A stretch of 10,693 nucleotides of DNA, from assembly GCA_003024985.2 (NCBI GenBank), contig PXIH01S0044055.1; one strand, written 5' to 3'. Under the pieces are notes generated by a model. That model saw nothing but the letters and a program-made list of their open reading frames with translations, had not been told where the DNA came from and made no database searches. Shown here one piece after another: positions 1 to 7,444 of this stretch. The stretch comes from Euperipatoides rowelli. Taxonomy: Eukaryota > Onychophora > Udeonychophora > Euonychophora > Peripatopsidae. Position 1 is the stretch's first letter; every line of letters begins with the position of its first letter. Made by a program: the position numbers and the translations under genes.

Positions 1-102
1 TCATGATTCCCTATGACTGGAAGTCTGAAAGACACCATCTTCATAACAGTCTTCCATTCACTGAATAATCATGATTGCCTATGACTGGAAGTCTGAGAGA
101 CC
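1..102. repeat. 68-bp-period tandem repeat, about 1.5 units, cut by the window edge
   Basis: The segment at 1-33 recurs at 69-101 with only two substitutions (the 9th and 29th bases). Both copies contain the shared stretch CCTATGACTGGAAGTCTGA. This gives a period of 68 bp. The sequence after the second copy (102-127) only loosely resembles the first spacer, so this looks like the decaying right edge of an array that continues to the left of the window. It is a satellite or minisatellite-like repeat of unknown family; no coding is evident. Confidence 0.8.
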
Positions 103-553
103 AGCTCCTTGTAATGACTGATAAATGAAAGTTTTGAGAAATGTTAAATTAAAATGATCTTTGAATACATGGAAATTTTAATGGTTTTCATAAATGTCAA
201 TCTTTTAATGAATTGTTTTGCAAATCTCTTCAGTTTTTTTTAATAATTTACTTAAACGAATTATTTACAGATTAAAATAAAATAAAATTTAGAAATCTTT
301 CTAAGTCATACAAGAAAAATAAAGTTACCAAAAACTAATTGCATAAAATTCAGATACAAAATTTAATCAAATTACAATAATAATAAAAAAAAAAAAAATT
401 GAAAAGCAACAATAACAATAACAACATAGCCAATAATGATGTTAGTTGCCAAAAAAATTTTTAAACTGAACAACATACAATAAATGAATATACATGAGAA
501 TAAATGTGCTTATTACAAATTAAGATTAATTAAATATAATAAAATTAAGTGCT
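103..553. other. AT-rich non-coding stretch with simple sequence
   Basis: No open frame of interest and no recognisable domain is seen on either strand. It contains low-complexity DNA around 375-426: an A-run followed by CAATAA/CAACAA-type trinucleotide-like repeats. It is otherwise ordinary AT-rich filler between the tandem repeat and the first inverted-repeat element. Confidence 0.6.
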
Positions 554-556
554 TAA

Positions 557-578
557 AGCCAGGCACACACTAGGAGAA
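557..578 (+). repeat. Left terminal inverted repeat of the 557-1260 element
   Basis: It begins AGCCAGGCACACACTAGGAG directly after TAA at 554-556. It pairs with 1239-1260 at 18 of 22 positions. Confidence 0.65.
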
Positions 579-888
579 AAAAAACTATGTGGTTTTCATA
601 CTTGGCAGTTTTTTTAATGATGCAAAAGTTTTTGCAAGAGTAATCTGACACACACTAGGATAATTTTTTTTTTATTTGAAAGTTTTTCTCTTTATGTGTG
701 CATACTCCTGTTGTAGGAATGGAGAGTGACATTCACTGACTACCACATTAATTGATTTGTAATTTGTATTAAATATATATATGCATGAAAATAAAGATTT
801 TTAAATTTCTGAGCAGTGTCGATTCAGTTTTACATACGATACAATGGCTTGCAAAATCATCTTTTTTAATAAAATAAATAAATATTGG

Positions 889-1008
889 CTTGTTGTGATA
901 TTCAATTAAGTGCTAGTTGTACAGACACAGATATTTTTCTACTTCTTGAATTAATAGTGATATTTCATCGTCGTTCCAGTTTTTGTTGGCGAAGCGNGTG
1001 GCCGGCAT
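889..1008 (-). pseudogene. N-terminal fragment of a MADF/Myb-SANT-like DNA-binding protein, broken
   Basis: From an ATG at 1008-1006 the minus strand reads 31 codons to a TAG at 915-913. The product starts MPATRFANKNWNDDEISLLI and continues to LYN. Visible MADF/Myb-like hallmarks are Trp11 followed by DDE (13-15), Leu-Ile (19-20), Val23, Tyr26 and LYN (29-31), the usual first helix and turn before an S..Y motif. After the stop the same frame gives EYHNK at 903-889, the expected next piece of such a domain; beyond that the match is lost. MADF proteins bind DNA in the nucleus, and PIF/Harbinger transposons carry a related Myb-like second gene that helps the transposase. The full domain is about 85 residues, so this is a fragment. 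The ambiguous base at 997 is in a fourfold Thr codon and does not alter the reading. It could instead be a host first exon with a lost splice donor. Confidence 0.5.
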
Positions 1009-1080
1009 TTTTATTTTTTAGTTAGTAAAGTCAAGTCACGTGTTCTCAACTTCTCATCGTCCGGTGATTGGCTGAATTTT
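1009..1080 (-). promoter_or_regulatory. Possible upstream region of the MADF fragment: CCAAT motif and CACGTG E-box
   Basis: Upstream of the minus-strand ATG lie a palindromic E-box CACGTG (1037-1042) and an inverted CCAAT box (CCAATCA read on the minus strand, 1071-1065), in a locally more GC-rich patch. Both motifs are short and could occur by chance. The position upstream of the only domain-like ORF nearby is what makes a promoter remnant plausible. Confidence 0.25.
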
Positions 1081-1098
1081 TGACTCCGAGGAGAAAAG

Positions 1099-1132
1099 TT
1101 TCAAAAAGTAGACCAGAGGTCTACTTTTGAAA
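1099..1132. repeat. Near-perfect hairpin with GTAGACC/GGTCTAC core
   Basis: The arm at 1099-1114 and its complement at 1118-1132 pair almost completely: AAAAGTAGACC, a 3-base AGA loop, then GGTCTACTTTT. The outer TTTC/GAAA bases also pair if one extra A is bulged. It lies inside the 557-1260 element, nearer its right end, as subterminal hairpins of short inverted-repeat transposons often do. Confidence 0.75.
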
Positions 1133-1238
1133 GTGATGAAACAGTTCATTTCACAGTCTAGTTTTCTCTAGAATATTTTGACACACACACGAGAGTATTT
1201 ACCTTCAGAGTACAATTCTTTGATGCTTCAAAGTAAAA

Positions 1239-1260
1239 TTCTGCTAGTGTCTGCTAGGCT
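1239..1260 (-). repeat. Right terminal inverted repeat of the 557-1260 element
   Basis: Its reverse complement begins AGCCTAGCAGACACTAGCAG, matching the left terminus with four substitutions. It is followed by TAG at 1261-1263, one base different from the left-hand TAA flank. Confidence 0.65.
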
Positions 1261-1263
1261 TAG

Positions 1264-1992
1264 AAATATTTGAAGATATAATGCAAGAACCCAACTCTAA
1301 TGAGATTTTAATCATTGCTTATAATAATCCTCATAAAATAAGTTCTGATCAATGTTTCATATATTATTTAATCATACAAAATAAAATTATCTTTAATAAC
1401 TAAAAATTGGCTATAATCAATGAACTGAATAAATCTATAATTATCCAGCGACAGTGTAATATTTTGATCATGTCTGGTCTTCCTGATGCATTATGGTTAA
1501 TTGATTTGTCATTAATTGCAAAAATTGTATTTTATACTTATTTAGATCTACTTGTTAATTTATTTTAATTTTTATTTAAAAGAAAAGCTATAAGTTCTTA
1601 GACTGTTAAAAACATTAGGATAAAATTACAGGATCTAAAATTTAATTTATTAATTTCTATTATGAATAATTTCAATAATGAATTACATTATTGTCTTACA
1701 CATTTGATATAAGACAAAAAATCAAGAATGTCAAGTGATTTTTCACTTTTCAAAAATTTGAAAATAAATGAAAAATCTCAGGACAATATTGATAGGTCTA
1801 TTCTTAAACTTAAATCATATTTTATTTTATACTAATTTAATTTTTAATAATTTTATGTTATTGATTTACATCTATTTAGAATCGTCATTTATTTCATGAA
1901 ATTTATTTTGTTTATTTTAATGTTTTAACAGTATTCTCATTTTTTTATTTAATAAATATTTGACCTATAATTAATTTTTCCACCCTCCAATT
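1264..1992. other. AT-rich stretch, no identifiable gene
   Basis: Nothing recognisable on either strand. A short plus-strand ORF of 35 codons (1728-1835, beginning MSSDFSLFKNLKINEKSQ) has a mixed, protein-like composition, but it is too short and lacks any known motif, so I do not call it a gene. Confidence 0.5.
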
Positions 1993-2370
1993 TTGTATGA
2001 AGTCCAAAAAGTAAATGAATTTAGACACTTATTAAATTTATTTTTAAAACAAGCAATTCGTCCTTGTCTTATATTATTAACTTTCCTAATGAAAATGACA
2101 AAACACAGAGACAGCAAGCGCTTTTGTTTAAATGTATCAATTTTATTTATAAAACAATTCCAATGGCGAACAAAAGATAATGTAAAGAGAATATTGGCTT
2201 TCACTGAAAAATACATACATATCATCAGGACAAACACAAGCAGCGATATCATGTCCATTGTAAAAACTACTATTAAAGGCTATTTGAAATTAGTCTGTGT
2301 GTTTTGCCAGTTTCAACCAAATTTTATACATCAACTTGATGTGCTATTACTTCAGTTTTCCTACTATTAA
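1993..2370 (+). CDS. Unrecognised 125-codon ORF
   Basis: This ATG-to-TAA frame encodes 125 residues. That is unusually long for DNA this AT-rich, where chance stop codons come about every dozen codons. The product is basic and hydrophobic, with mixed composition: an N-terminal stretch starting MYEVQKVNEFRHLLNLFLKQ, a Lys/Arg-rich centre and a Cys-Phe-Cys patch near residue 103. I see no signal peptide, clear membrane helix, zinc finger or catalytic motif. I do not recognise the family. It has no convincing start context or splice sites, and an antisense frame of 95 codons overlaps it, so part of the openness may be compositional. It could be an exon of a decayed gene, a transposon remnant or a chance frame. 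Confidence 0.25.
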   Translation: MYEVQKVNEFRHLLNLFLKQAIRPCLILLTFLMKMTKHRDSKRFCLNVSILFIKQFQWRTKDNVKRILAFTEKYIHIIRTNTSSDIMSIVKTTIKGYLKLVCVFCQFQPNFIHQLDVLLLQFSYY

Positions 2371-2886
2371 TTGATTGTTGAATGATAGTATATTTTAAAT
2401 GCAGTTTATGTGGCCATTATTGTTAGCCAAATTAATCATCAAATGATCGATAAAGATGTTGATATATGAGCTTACAAAATTTGTTCAATGAGTGACCTTA
2501 TCAATTCTAATGACGAGAATTATATTTTAATTGAATCCAGAAGTAATAAGACATCAAATCAACAATATCAATATTAAGACCATTTAAAATTGTATCACAA
2601 ATTGATTTATTTGATTTATATTACAAATTGAAGTCCCTAAAATAATATTTTTAACTTTATTAATTTCTTTTAATAAGATATTATAAAAATAAATCTTTGC
2701 ATGATATTTGTTTGGACTATTATAATAAATTGTTTAGACATTAAAAATTGGAATTTCATTAATTCGTAATTAAAGTTATAAACTTTACTCTTGTACAGCT
2801 AATGACTTTTAAATAAGTATAATAATGCCTTTGGCCCTTTTAGCAAATCTATTTTCAAATATCCAAAATTTATTAATTAAAGCTTT
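2371..2886. other. AT-rich stretch, no identifiable gene
   Basis: No open frame with protein-like character and no repeat pair that I could see apart from short AT-rich words. It separates the unrecognised plus ORF from the minus-strand remnant. Confidence 0.5.
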
Positions 2887-3417
2887 TCAGGAAATTGGTT
2901 TTGACTTATAGTAGTTAGAGGAATTTCTTAGATGAAAATGATACTGCTCTTCAGCAACAGAATTAACAAACAAAATTCTTTTAACATTGTTTGCAAGTTT
3001 TTTTACATTTATCAAAGGTATGGTAATTAAATTATTATTGATTTTCATTTTGTGATGAGAGATTTGGTGAACTTTCCATATTTTCCACAAAGCATTACTT
3101 TATTCATCAATAATCGACTGTTATTTCCTACGTTATTCAAATCAGAGTCAGTAAAGTTTTCTTTCCACTTCAAAGAAAGCAAAGCTGGTGAAGTTACATT
3201 TCTTTCTTGTACTTTCTATAAAGTATTTTAATAAGAATTTTTTTAAACCTTTATCATCATTGTCAATTTCAATGTCTAGAGTTAAAATAATATTGTTGCA
3301 GCATTTTTATCTGTATGATCATTTTGTTCCTTTCTAATCATTTCTTCAAATGAATAAGGAGTTTGCCTATTTTTAGTGAGCTCCAATAATCTCTACTCAG
3401 ATTCACCAAGTATAGCC
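2887..3417 (-). pseudogene. Unrecognised, frameshifted coding remnant
   Basis: Reading the minus strand from 3417 downward, successive frames give protein-like stretches joined by frameshifts. The first is near 3417-3280: GESE, a TAG, then RLLELTKNRQTPYSFEEMIR and KEQNDHTDKN. Another is around 3215-3060, with VTSPALLSLKWKENFTDSDL and LMNKVMLCGKYGKFTKSLIT. The last is 3090-2887, with INVKKLANNVKRILFVNSVA and EEQYHFHLRNSSNYYKSKP before a stop. Charged and polar residues are mixed, unlike the Lys/Ile/Phe/Asn-only products of random AT-rich DNA, which suggests an old coding sequence of at least 170 residues. I recognise no family. The remnant stops exactly at the TAA flank of the 3421-4217 element, so that element may have inserted into it. 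It could be a host pseudogene or a transposon ORF. Confidence 0.35.
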
Positions 3418-3420
3418 TAA

Positions 3421-3445
3421 AGGCTCATTTATCCTTTTTATGCAG
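3421..3445 (+). repeat. Left terminal inverted repeat of the 3421-4217 element
   Basis: It begins AGGCTCATTTATCCTT right after TAA at 3418-3420. The first 12 bases match the opposite terminus perfectly. Confidence 0.8.
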
Positions 3446-4048
3446 CAGGTTTTTGCTCCGTATATCAGTCTCGAAAAATGGAGAGATTTGCGTTTATGTG
3501 TTCATACTTTTCTGCAGAGGTGGTCCCTAATCAATGAAATTGTTCATACAATAGCCAATCATATCCCTCCCCTAATTTCCAATTCTTTAGTTTTACGGTT
3601 TTAAAATGAATTTAAATAAACTTCTAATAGCCTATAATGTGCAAAATGTTTTAGCTTTACTTTATTTAAAAAAACCTTTATTTTAAATGGAAAACTTATT
3701 AAAATAGTAACATTATTTGAGATCCACATTATGAAAATGTAGTCAAATTAGAATTAATTAATTATATACGATTGTTGTTAAAATGTATATGTAGACTATT
3801 CTTATTTCCCCCTTCCATTTATTATGAATAAAGTATTTTTTTTTAAAATCCTTTCTCAAATACGCTTTTATTTTTTTTAATAATCTGCTTATAATAACTT
3901 TAAAATTTATTCTGTTGGAAAATATCAAAACAATTTTTGAAATACAATGTTTTCAAACTAAAATCAATTAGGACAAAAACAACAGCGTGTCTACTCTACA
4001 TAGAAAACCTAAGATGATTGGTTCAATGGCTAACAAGCCGGGGGTCAA

Positions 4049-4113
4049 ACGCAGGGCTCTGCGTAAAAGTTGGATTTTTTCAACTTTTACGGACGACGTC
4101 GGATGGCTATCCG
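4049..4113. repeat. Cluster of three hairpins at the right end of the MITE
   Basis: Three compact inverted repeats follow one another. ACGCAG/CTGCGT has loop GGCT (4049-4064). CGTAAAAGTTG/CAACTTTTACG has an 8-base loop (4062-4091, 11 perfect pairs). CGGAT/ATCCG has loop GGCT again (4100-4113). The first two overlap by three bases and so cannot both form fully. Confidence 0.75.
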
Positions 4114-4151
4114 TCTTTAAATAGCGCATGCCTGACTGCTCAAGTGCGCAT

Positions 4152-4191
4152 GATTTTACGCAAAGGTCGTCCATTTTACGCAACGGATGAG
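4152..4191. repeat. 20-bp subterminal tandem repeat containing TTTTACGCAA
   Basis: 4152-4171 and 4172-4191 are diverged tandem copies sharing ATTTTACGCAA. TTTTACG also occurs at 4085-4091 and 3591-3597, and inverted at 4068-4062. Repeated short subterminal motifs of this kind are usually transposase-binding sites in short DNA transposons; that role is inferred. Confidence 0.6.
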
Positions 4192-4193
4192 TA

Positions 4194-4217
4194 ATGCGTA
4201 GAAGTATAAATGAGCCT
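4194..4217 (-). repeat. Right terminal inverted repeat of the 3421-4217 element
   Basis: Its reverse complement begins AGGCTCATTTATACTTCTAC. It is followed by TAA at 4218-4220, the second copy of the target duplication. Confidence 0.8.
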
Positions 4218-4220
4218 TAA

Positions 4221-4479
4221 GTTGTAGTAGATCTACTGCTTTGCCAAATATATCCTACATCATTGGTCAATCACTTGCATTGTAAAACATTTTGTAATCA
4301 CCCTCAGTTCTGTGCTGTACCATCCTAGAACATTTTAAATAGTTTAGTTCTCTTGTTTAAATAAGAGAAATTCACAATATTGACAAATATTGGAAAAATT
4401 GTTTAATTTCTGTGGATTTTTAAATATGATTGTGAATAGAACAATTTTAGTTTCAATTTTGAGATTAATTATTACAATG
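4221..4479. other. AT-rich spacer between the MITE and the minus-strand LINE
   Basis: No gene is supported. On the minus strand, 4340-4225 gives a weakly protein-like stretch (VLGWYSTELRVITKCFTMQV) that might be the upstream part of the remnant at 2887-3417, split by the MITE insertion; this is speculative. Confidence 0.4.
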
Positions 4480-4485
4480 TTTATT
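4480..4485 (-). terminator. AATAAA polyadenylation signal of LINE copy 1 (candidate)
   Basis: AATAAA reads on the minus strand about 170 bases after the ORF2 stop. Its upstream context (a TTTAAAT word, then a T-rich stretch) resembles that before the AATAAA of LINE copy 2, which supports it as the element's own 3' signal. Confidence 0.45.
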
Positions 4486-4684
4486 TAGAATAAGAAAGAA
4501 AATAACAAATACATGATAAATAGTAGAATATTTAAATATAGCTCATAAGACATGAAAGGATGAAAAAGCTATTTACAATATTATGATCTAGTAGAGATTT
4601 ATAGATAAAATACATTAAAATAAAAAAATATTAAAAAATATTGACTAGTAACTTACATGATATTATTGCAAACATTAATCATGG

Positions 4685-4710
4685 AAGGTATAACCGATGA
4701 ATTATACCTT
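4685..4710. repeat. 9-bp inverted repeat in the LINE C-terminal region
   Basis: AAGGTATAA (4685-4693) and TTATACCTT (4702-4710) pair perfectly around the loop CCGATGAA. It falls within the RTVRYNSSVIPS coding segment, so it may be incidental. Confidence 0.6.
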
Positions 4711-5296
4711 ACAGTTCTGACAAAATTTTTGAAATGTTTGTTAGAATTGCAGATGAAATGACTAGAAATTTCAAGATTACTGGGAGGTAAATATTGAGGG
4801 TAACGTGTAAAAAAAGATAAATCATATTATTGTAGGAGATCTGTCCTTCTATTCTGAAGTGTCTGTAACCCTAAGTAAGTTAGATCTGTGGAGTAGGGAG
4901 TGATTTAATCAAGAATAATTTTTAGAGCTTTTCTTTGAACAATTTCAATTTGGTCATTTTGTTTTATGGTGATAGCACAGGTCCACAAAGGAGCACAATA
5001 CACTAGGCATGGTCTAATAAAAGTAGTAAAAATTTTACTAAAATAGTTGAAGGCAATTTAAGTCTTTTAAGTTTATATAGTATAAAAAATTTAGAGTATG
5101 ATTTGGAAACAATATTATTAATATGTCAGTTCCACTTTAAATCTACCTGGCTGGTAACTCCAAGAATCTTACATTCCCTTACCATACGTAATTGAGAATT
5201 ACCCAACACCAAATTAAGGGATGATTTATTTCTTGTGAAGTCATGTAGGATAACACAGGATTTATCAGCATTAATAATCATTCTAGAAGAGGTAGA

Positions 5297-5316
5297 ATTG
5301 TCACTAATTGTCACTA
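5297..5316. repeat. 10-bp tandem duplication inside the reverse transcriptase remnant
   Basis: ATTGTCACTA is repeated back to back (5297-5306 and 5307-5316). Ten bases are not a multiple of three, and the reverse transcriptase frame changes here, between the FIDD-containing segment and the KILG-containing segment. It looks like a post-insertion slippage event in LINE copy 1. Confidence 0.8.
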
Positions 5317-6660
5317 ATCTGGAGTTAAAGAATTAATGACATCATCTGGAGCTATAGCAACTACTATCATATCGTCAATAAATTTGTAATACTGATTGAG
5401 ATCATTGGAGACACTATTTGTAGTAATGATGAAGATCAGGTATCCTAGTAAGGATCCTTGAGGCATGCCATTCAAGCAGTTAAAGGTAAGAACATATTTT
5501 AATGAACTTGAGATCTGTCTTTTAGATATGAAATAAACCGTAAAATAAGGTTAACAGGAATATTCATATTAGATAAGTTTCTCAATAAAATATTATGATC
5601 CACACGATCAAATGCCTTACTGTAATCTGCAATAATAGAAAGAGCCTTAAGTGATTTAAAGTCAAGTGCATTGAATAAAGTATCTGTGTACAAAGTGAGA
5701 TAATCCAGTGTGGAACTACCCAGAAGAGCACCAAACTGATTATTGTCTATAAATTTCTGAAGAGTGGGTAGAATTAAACCTAAAATATGTTTTTCGCAAA
5801 TTTTTACTATAGAGGGTAAAATCTAGATTGGTCTAATATCTGAAGGTGATTTGGGATTTTTATTTTTCAGGATTGGAATGAGGAAAGCTTTTTTCCATAC
5901 ATTGGGGAATGATTTTGTTTCCATGGATAAGTTAATTAAGAAAGAGACTGGTTCACACAGTTCGGTAGCAAATTCTTTTAAAATAAAATTTGGGACCAAG
6001 TCAGGAGCTGAAGATGAATTGGAAGAGATTTTAGTCAGTTGCTTTAGGTACCAAAAAATTACAGATTTTTGTATAGAAATATTATTAGTATTACTTAAAG
6101 GGAGATTGTAGTTAGAAGTTGGAATGAGATTAGCCATATTACTAAAATTTTCAAATAAGTCCATTGAGGATTGATGTAATGATTGGTCTGGGAAGCAAAT
6201 ATTATCCCTATTTTTAAAGACTCCAGAGTTTTTTAATTAGCTGGTAGTAGTTCATGGAGCCAAATTTTTTAGCCGATTAAATTCTTTTTCCTTTGCATTG
6301 TAAACACAAATTTTAATTACTTTGACAATTGAGCTAAATCAGTATGATTGCTGCTTTTAAAAATATTATCTTTCTTTTTTATTAAATATTTAATATCATG
6401 AGTAAACCAGGAGTGGTCATTTGAGTTAACCCCCTTTACCTTCAATGGAAATGAGATTTCATAATAGTATTAATAGAAGAATTAAAAAACTCAGCAGCTT
6501 CATTAACATCTGTACAAGAATAAAGATATGACCAGTCAAACGTTGATAAATGTCTACCAAAAGATGAGTAACTCGAATTGAGTTTTGGTTTATAGCTAAT
6601 TTCATTGATATTGTTGATATAATTATTAATTAGAGAGAATTGGTTAGCATAACACACTAT

Positions 6661-7250
6661 GAAATTGTGGTCAGAAGTAGAAATTGGAGCAAATATATTT
6701 GAAGAGTATTCAACTAGTGTTTCCCATTTGATATAGACTATGTTAGTATAAAATATATTATTTAAAAATAAAGTTTCAACTCATCTATAGTAATTTTATT
6801 CAGGAGCCAATCAATTTTCATAATGATTTGCTTAGTCACGTAAATGAAGGCAAGTCGACTATGTAAAATTGTTTAAGTTTAAGAAAGTTTGTCATTACTG
6901 ATGTTTTGATAGTTTCATCAATAAAAGATATTTTGTCTAAAGCAATAAAATTTTACAAATACTCCAGAAGAGTGTCAGTAGGCTATCTAATTAAAGTTAA
7001 TGACTTCATCTTTACCATATAACATAAAAATAATTGTTATTTTTCCAATAAAAAGCAAAACTGAGAAATTTCTTGAAACAAAATTCAACATGAATTAGAA
7101 TAATTGATAAATTGGAGGCCAAAGCAACATTTTGCAGAGAATTATCAAGAGAACTGAGGGAAAAGTATACAGTAGCGGCTATCTTGGTATGATGTGAAAC
7201 AAAATTGTAATGTCAGTCCCATCTTCATTGTGCAGACTGTTTAGTGCAGA
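6661..7250 (-). other. Endonuclease (APE-like) domain remnant of LINE copy 1
   Basis: The C-terminal catalytic motif appears as SDHN at 6675-6664, in the frame that continues into FIVCYANQFS of the linker ORF. Upstream, HTKIAATVYFSLSSLDNSL (about 7195-7130) resembles the segment before the RPP block of CR1-like endonucleases. QFYIVDLPSF (near 6875-6846) resembles the Q-V-x-x-P-T region. The domain is interrupted by several stops. The role is known for the family; the assignment of the individual upstream blocks is by eye. Confidence 0.55.
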
Positions 7251-7444
7251 ATGTTTTCACTTGAGGGTGCTGACATAACGCTGAGACGTTTCAGGTTCAC
7301 GTTGCAGTTAGAGCTATCTTTGGAATGGTGTTTTCCCAGGCTTGCCGGGTTTTTAACTTAGCATGTTGGCTCTTTCAGAACCTAATTAGTGTATTATCCA
7401 AATTATTAAGTGTAATTCGCAGTCCCTCAGGGAGATTATCAAAC

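Larger units (their letters stand above)
557..1260. mobile_element. 704-bp TIR element, probably a PIF/Harbinger-like deletion derivative
   Basis: The ends are imperfect inverted repeats. The left end begins AGCCAGGCACACACTAGGAG and the reverse complement of the right end begins AGCCTAGCAGACACTAGCAG; 18 of the first 22 positions agree. The outside flanks are TAA (554-556) and TAG (1261-1263), which fits a 3-bp TAA target duplication with one later change, the TWA type known for PIF/Harbinger elements. The left end carries a subterminal repeat: CACACACTAGGA at 564-575 occurs again at 649-660. Inside, on the minus strand, is the start of a MADF/Myb-SANT-like domain, which suits a two-gene PIF/Harbinger parent that also encodes a Myb-like protein. 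No DDE transposase is visible, so the copy is non-autonomous. Seen: TIRs, flanks and domain. Inferred: superfamily. An alternative is an unrelated TIR family that captured a host exon. Confidence 0.6.
3421..4217. mobile_element. 797-bp MITE-like element with TIRs and TAA target duplications
   Basis: The element starts AGGCTCATTTATCCTT and the reverse complement of its right end starts AGGCTCATTTATACTT: 12 identical terminal bases, then further similarity to a GCA at about position 25. Both sides are flanked by TAA (3418-3420 and 4218-4220), the 3-bp TWA duplication typical of PIF/Harbinger insertions. No transposase or Myb-like ORF is visible, so it is non-autonomous. Its right 180 bp is markedly richer in GC and CpG than its surroundings and carries hairpins and repeated TTTTACG motifs. 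CCAATCA occurs near both ends in inverted orientation (3555-3561 and 4021-4015). Seen: TIR, duplication and motifs. Inferred: Harbinger-type origin. Another TAA-duplicating superfamily is possible. Confidence 0.75.
4480..7250 (-). mobile_element. Non-LTR retrotransposon of CR1/L2/jockey type, decayed copy 1
   Basis: Read on the minus strand, the segment holds in order an apurinic-type endonuclease remnant, a linker, a reverse transcriptase and the C-terminal region typical of CR1/L2/jockey-like LINEs, then an AT-rich 3' untranslated stretch with AATAAA at 4485-4480. No LTRs are seen. The 5' end is not sharply defined: endonuclease-like sequence can be followed to about 7250, and nothing convincing of ORF1 lies beyond. 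No target duplication was found. The second copy at 8114-10633 is clearly the same kind of element, since both keep ILHDF, KILG, KWN, ITTN and NFILK, but the copies are diverged. The closest clade within CR1/L2/jockey cannot be settled by eye. Confidence 0.8.
4653..7250 (-). pseudogene. LINE ORF2 polyprotein (endonuclease-reverse transcriptase), broken, copy 1
   Basis: This is the ORF2 that nicks target DNA and primes reverse transcription on it. Pieces in order: endonuclease core at about 7215-7000; an FLKLKQFYIVDLPSF block near 6890-6846; the TSDHNF motif at 6678-6661; linker with FGRHLSTFDW near 6560-6530 and NDHSWF at 6421-6404; reverse transcriptase from SAPDLVPNFILKEF through VWKKAFLIPILKN; ADYSKAFDRVDH at 5630-5595; GMPQGS at 5469-5452; FIDD at 5382-5371; then KILG and LKWN; then FIRPCLVYCAPLW and the C-terminus, with RTVRYNSS shortly before the TAA at 4655-4653. 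The catalytic Asp residues are all kept. Breaks include frameshifts near 6440, 6330, 6225, 5505, 5315 and 5030, and nonsense codons at 5825-5823 and 5128-5126. From 6164 to 5502 the frame is open except for one TAG. It is dead but less decayed than the plus-strand copy. Confidence 0.85.

Noticed and set aside
1971-2258. 95-codon minus-strand ORF
   Set aside because: It overlaps the longer plus-strand ORF, and its hydrophobic/Lys-Phe-rich product looks like compositional shadow. Neither is certain, so only the longer one was listed.
3968-4183. 71-codon minus-strand ORF at the right end of the MITE
   Set aside because: It lies wholly within hairpins and subterminal repeats of the element, has no ATG at its start and shows no domain. 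It is open because the region is GC-richer.
5100-5700. A live reverse transcriptase or a bacterial retron/group II intron system
   Set aside because: The protein blocks match animal non-LTR retrotransposons, the frame is broken several times, and no retron RNA or intron domain structure is seen.
5851-6111. 86-codon plus-strand ORF
   Set aside because: It is exactly antisense to the well-supported reverse transcriptase segment of LINE copy 1 and has no motif of its own.
7262-7330. Possible tRNA-derived SINE head (a GGTTCACGTTG word resembling a B box)
   Set aside because: No convincing A box at the right distance and no tRNA-like fold; the word alone is too weak.
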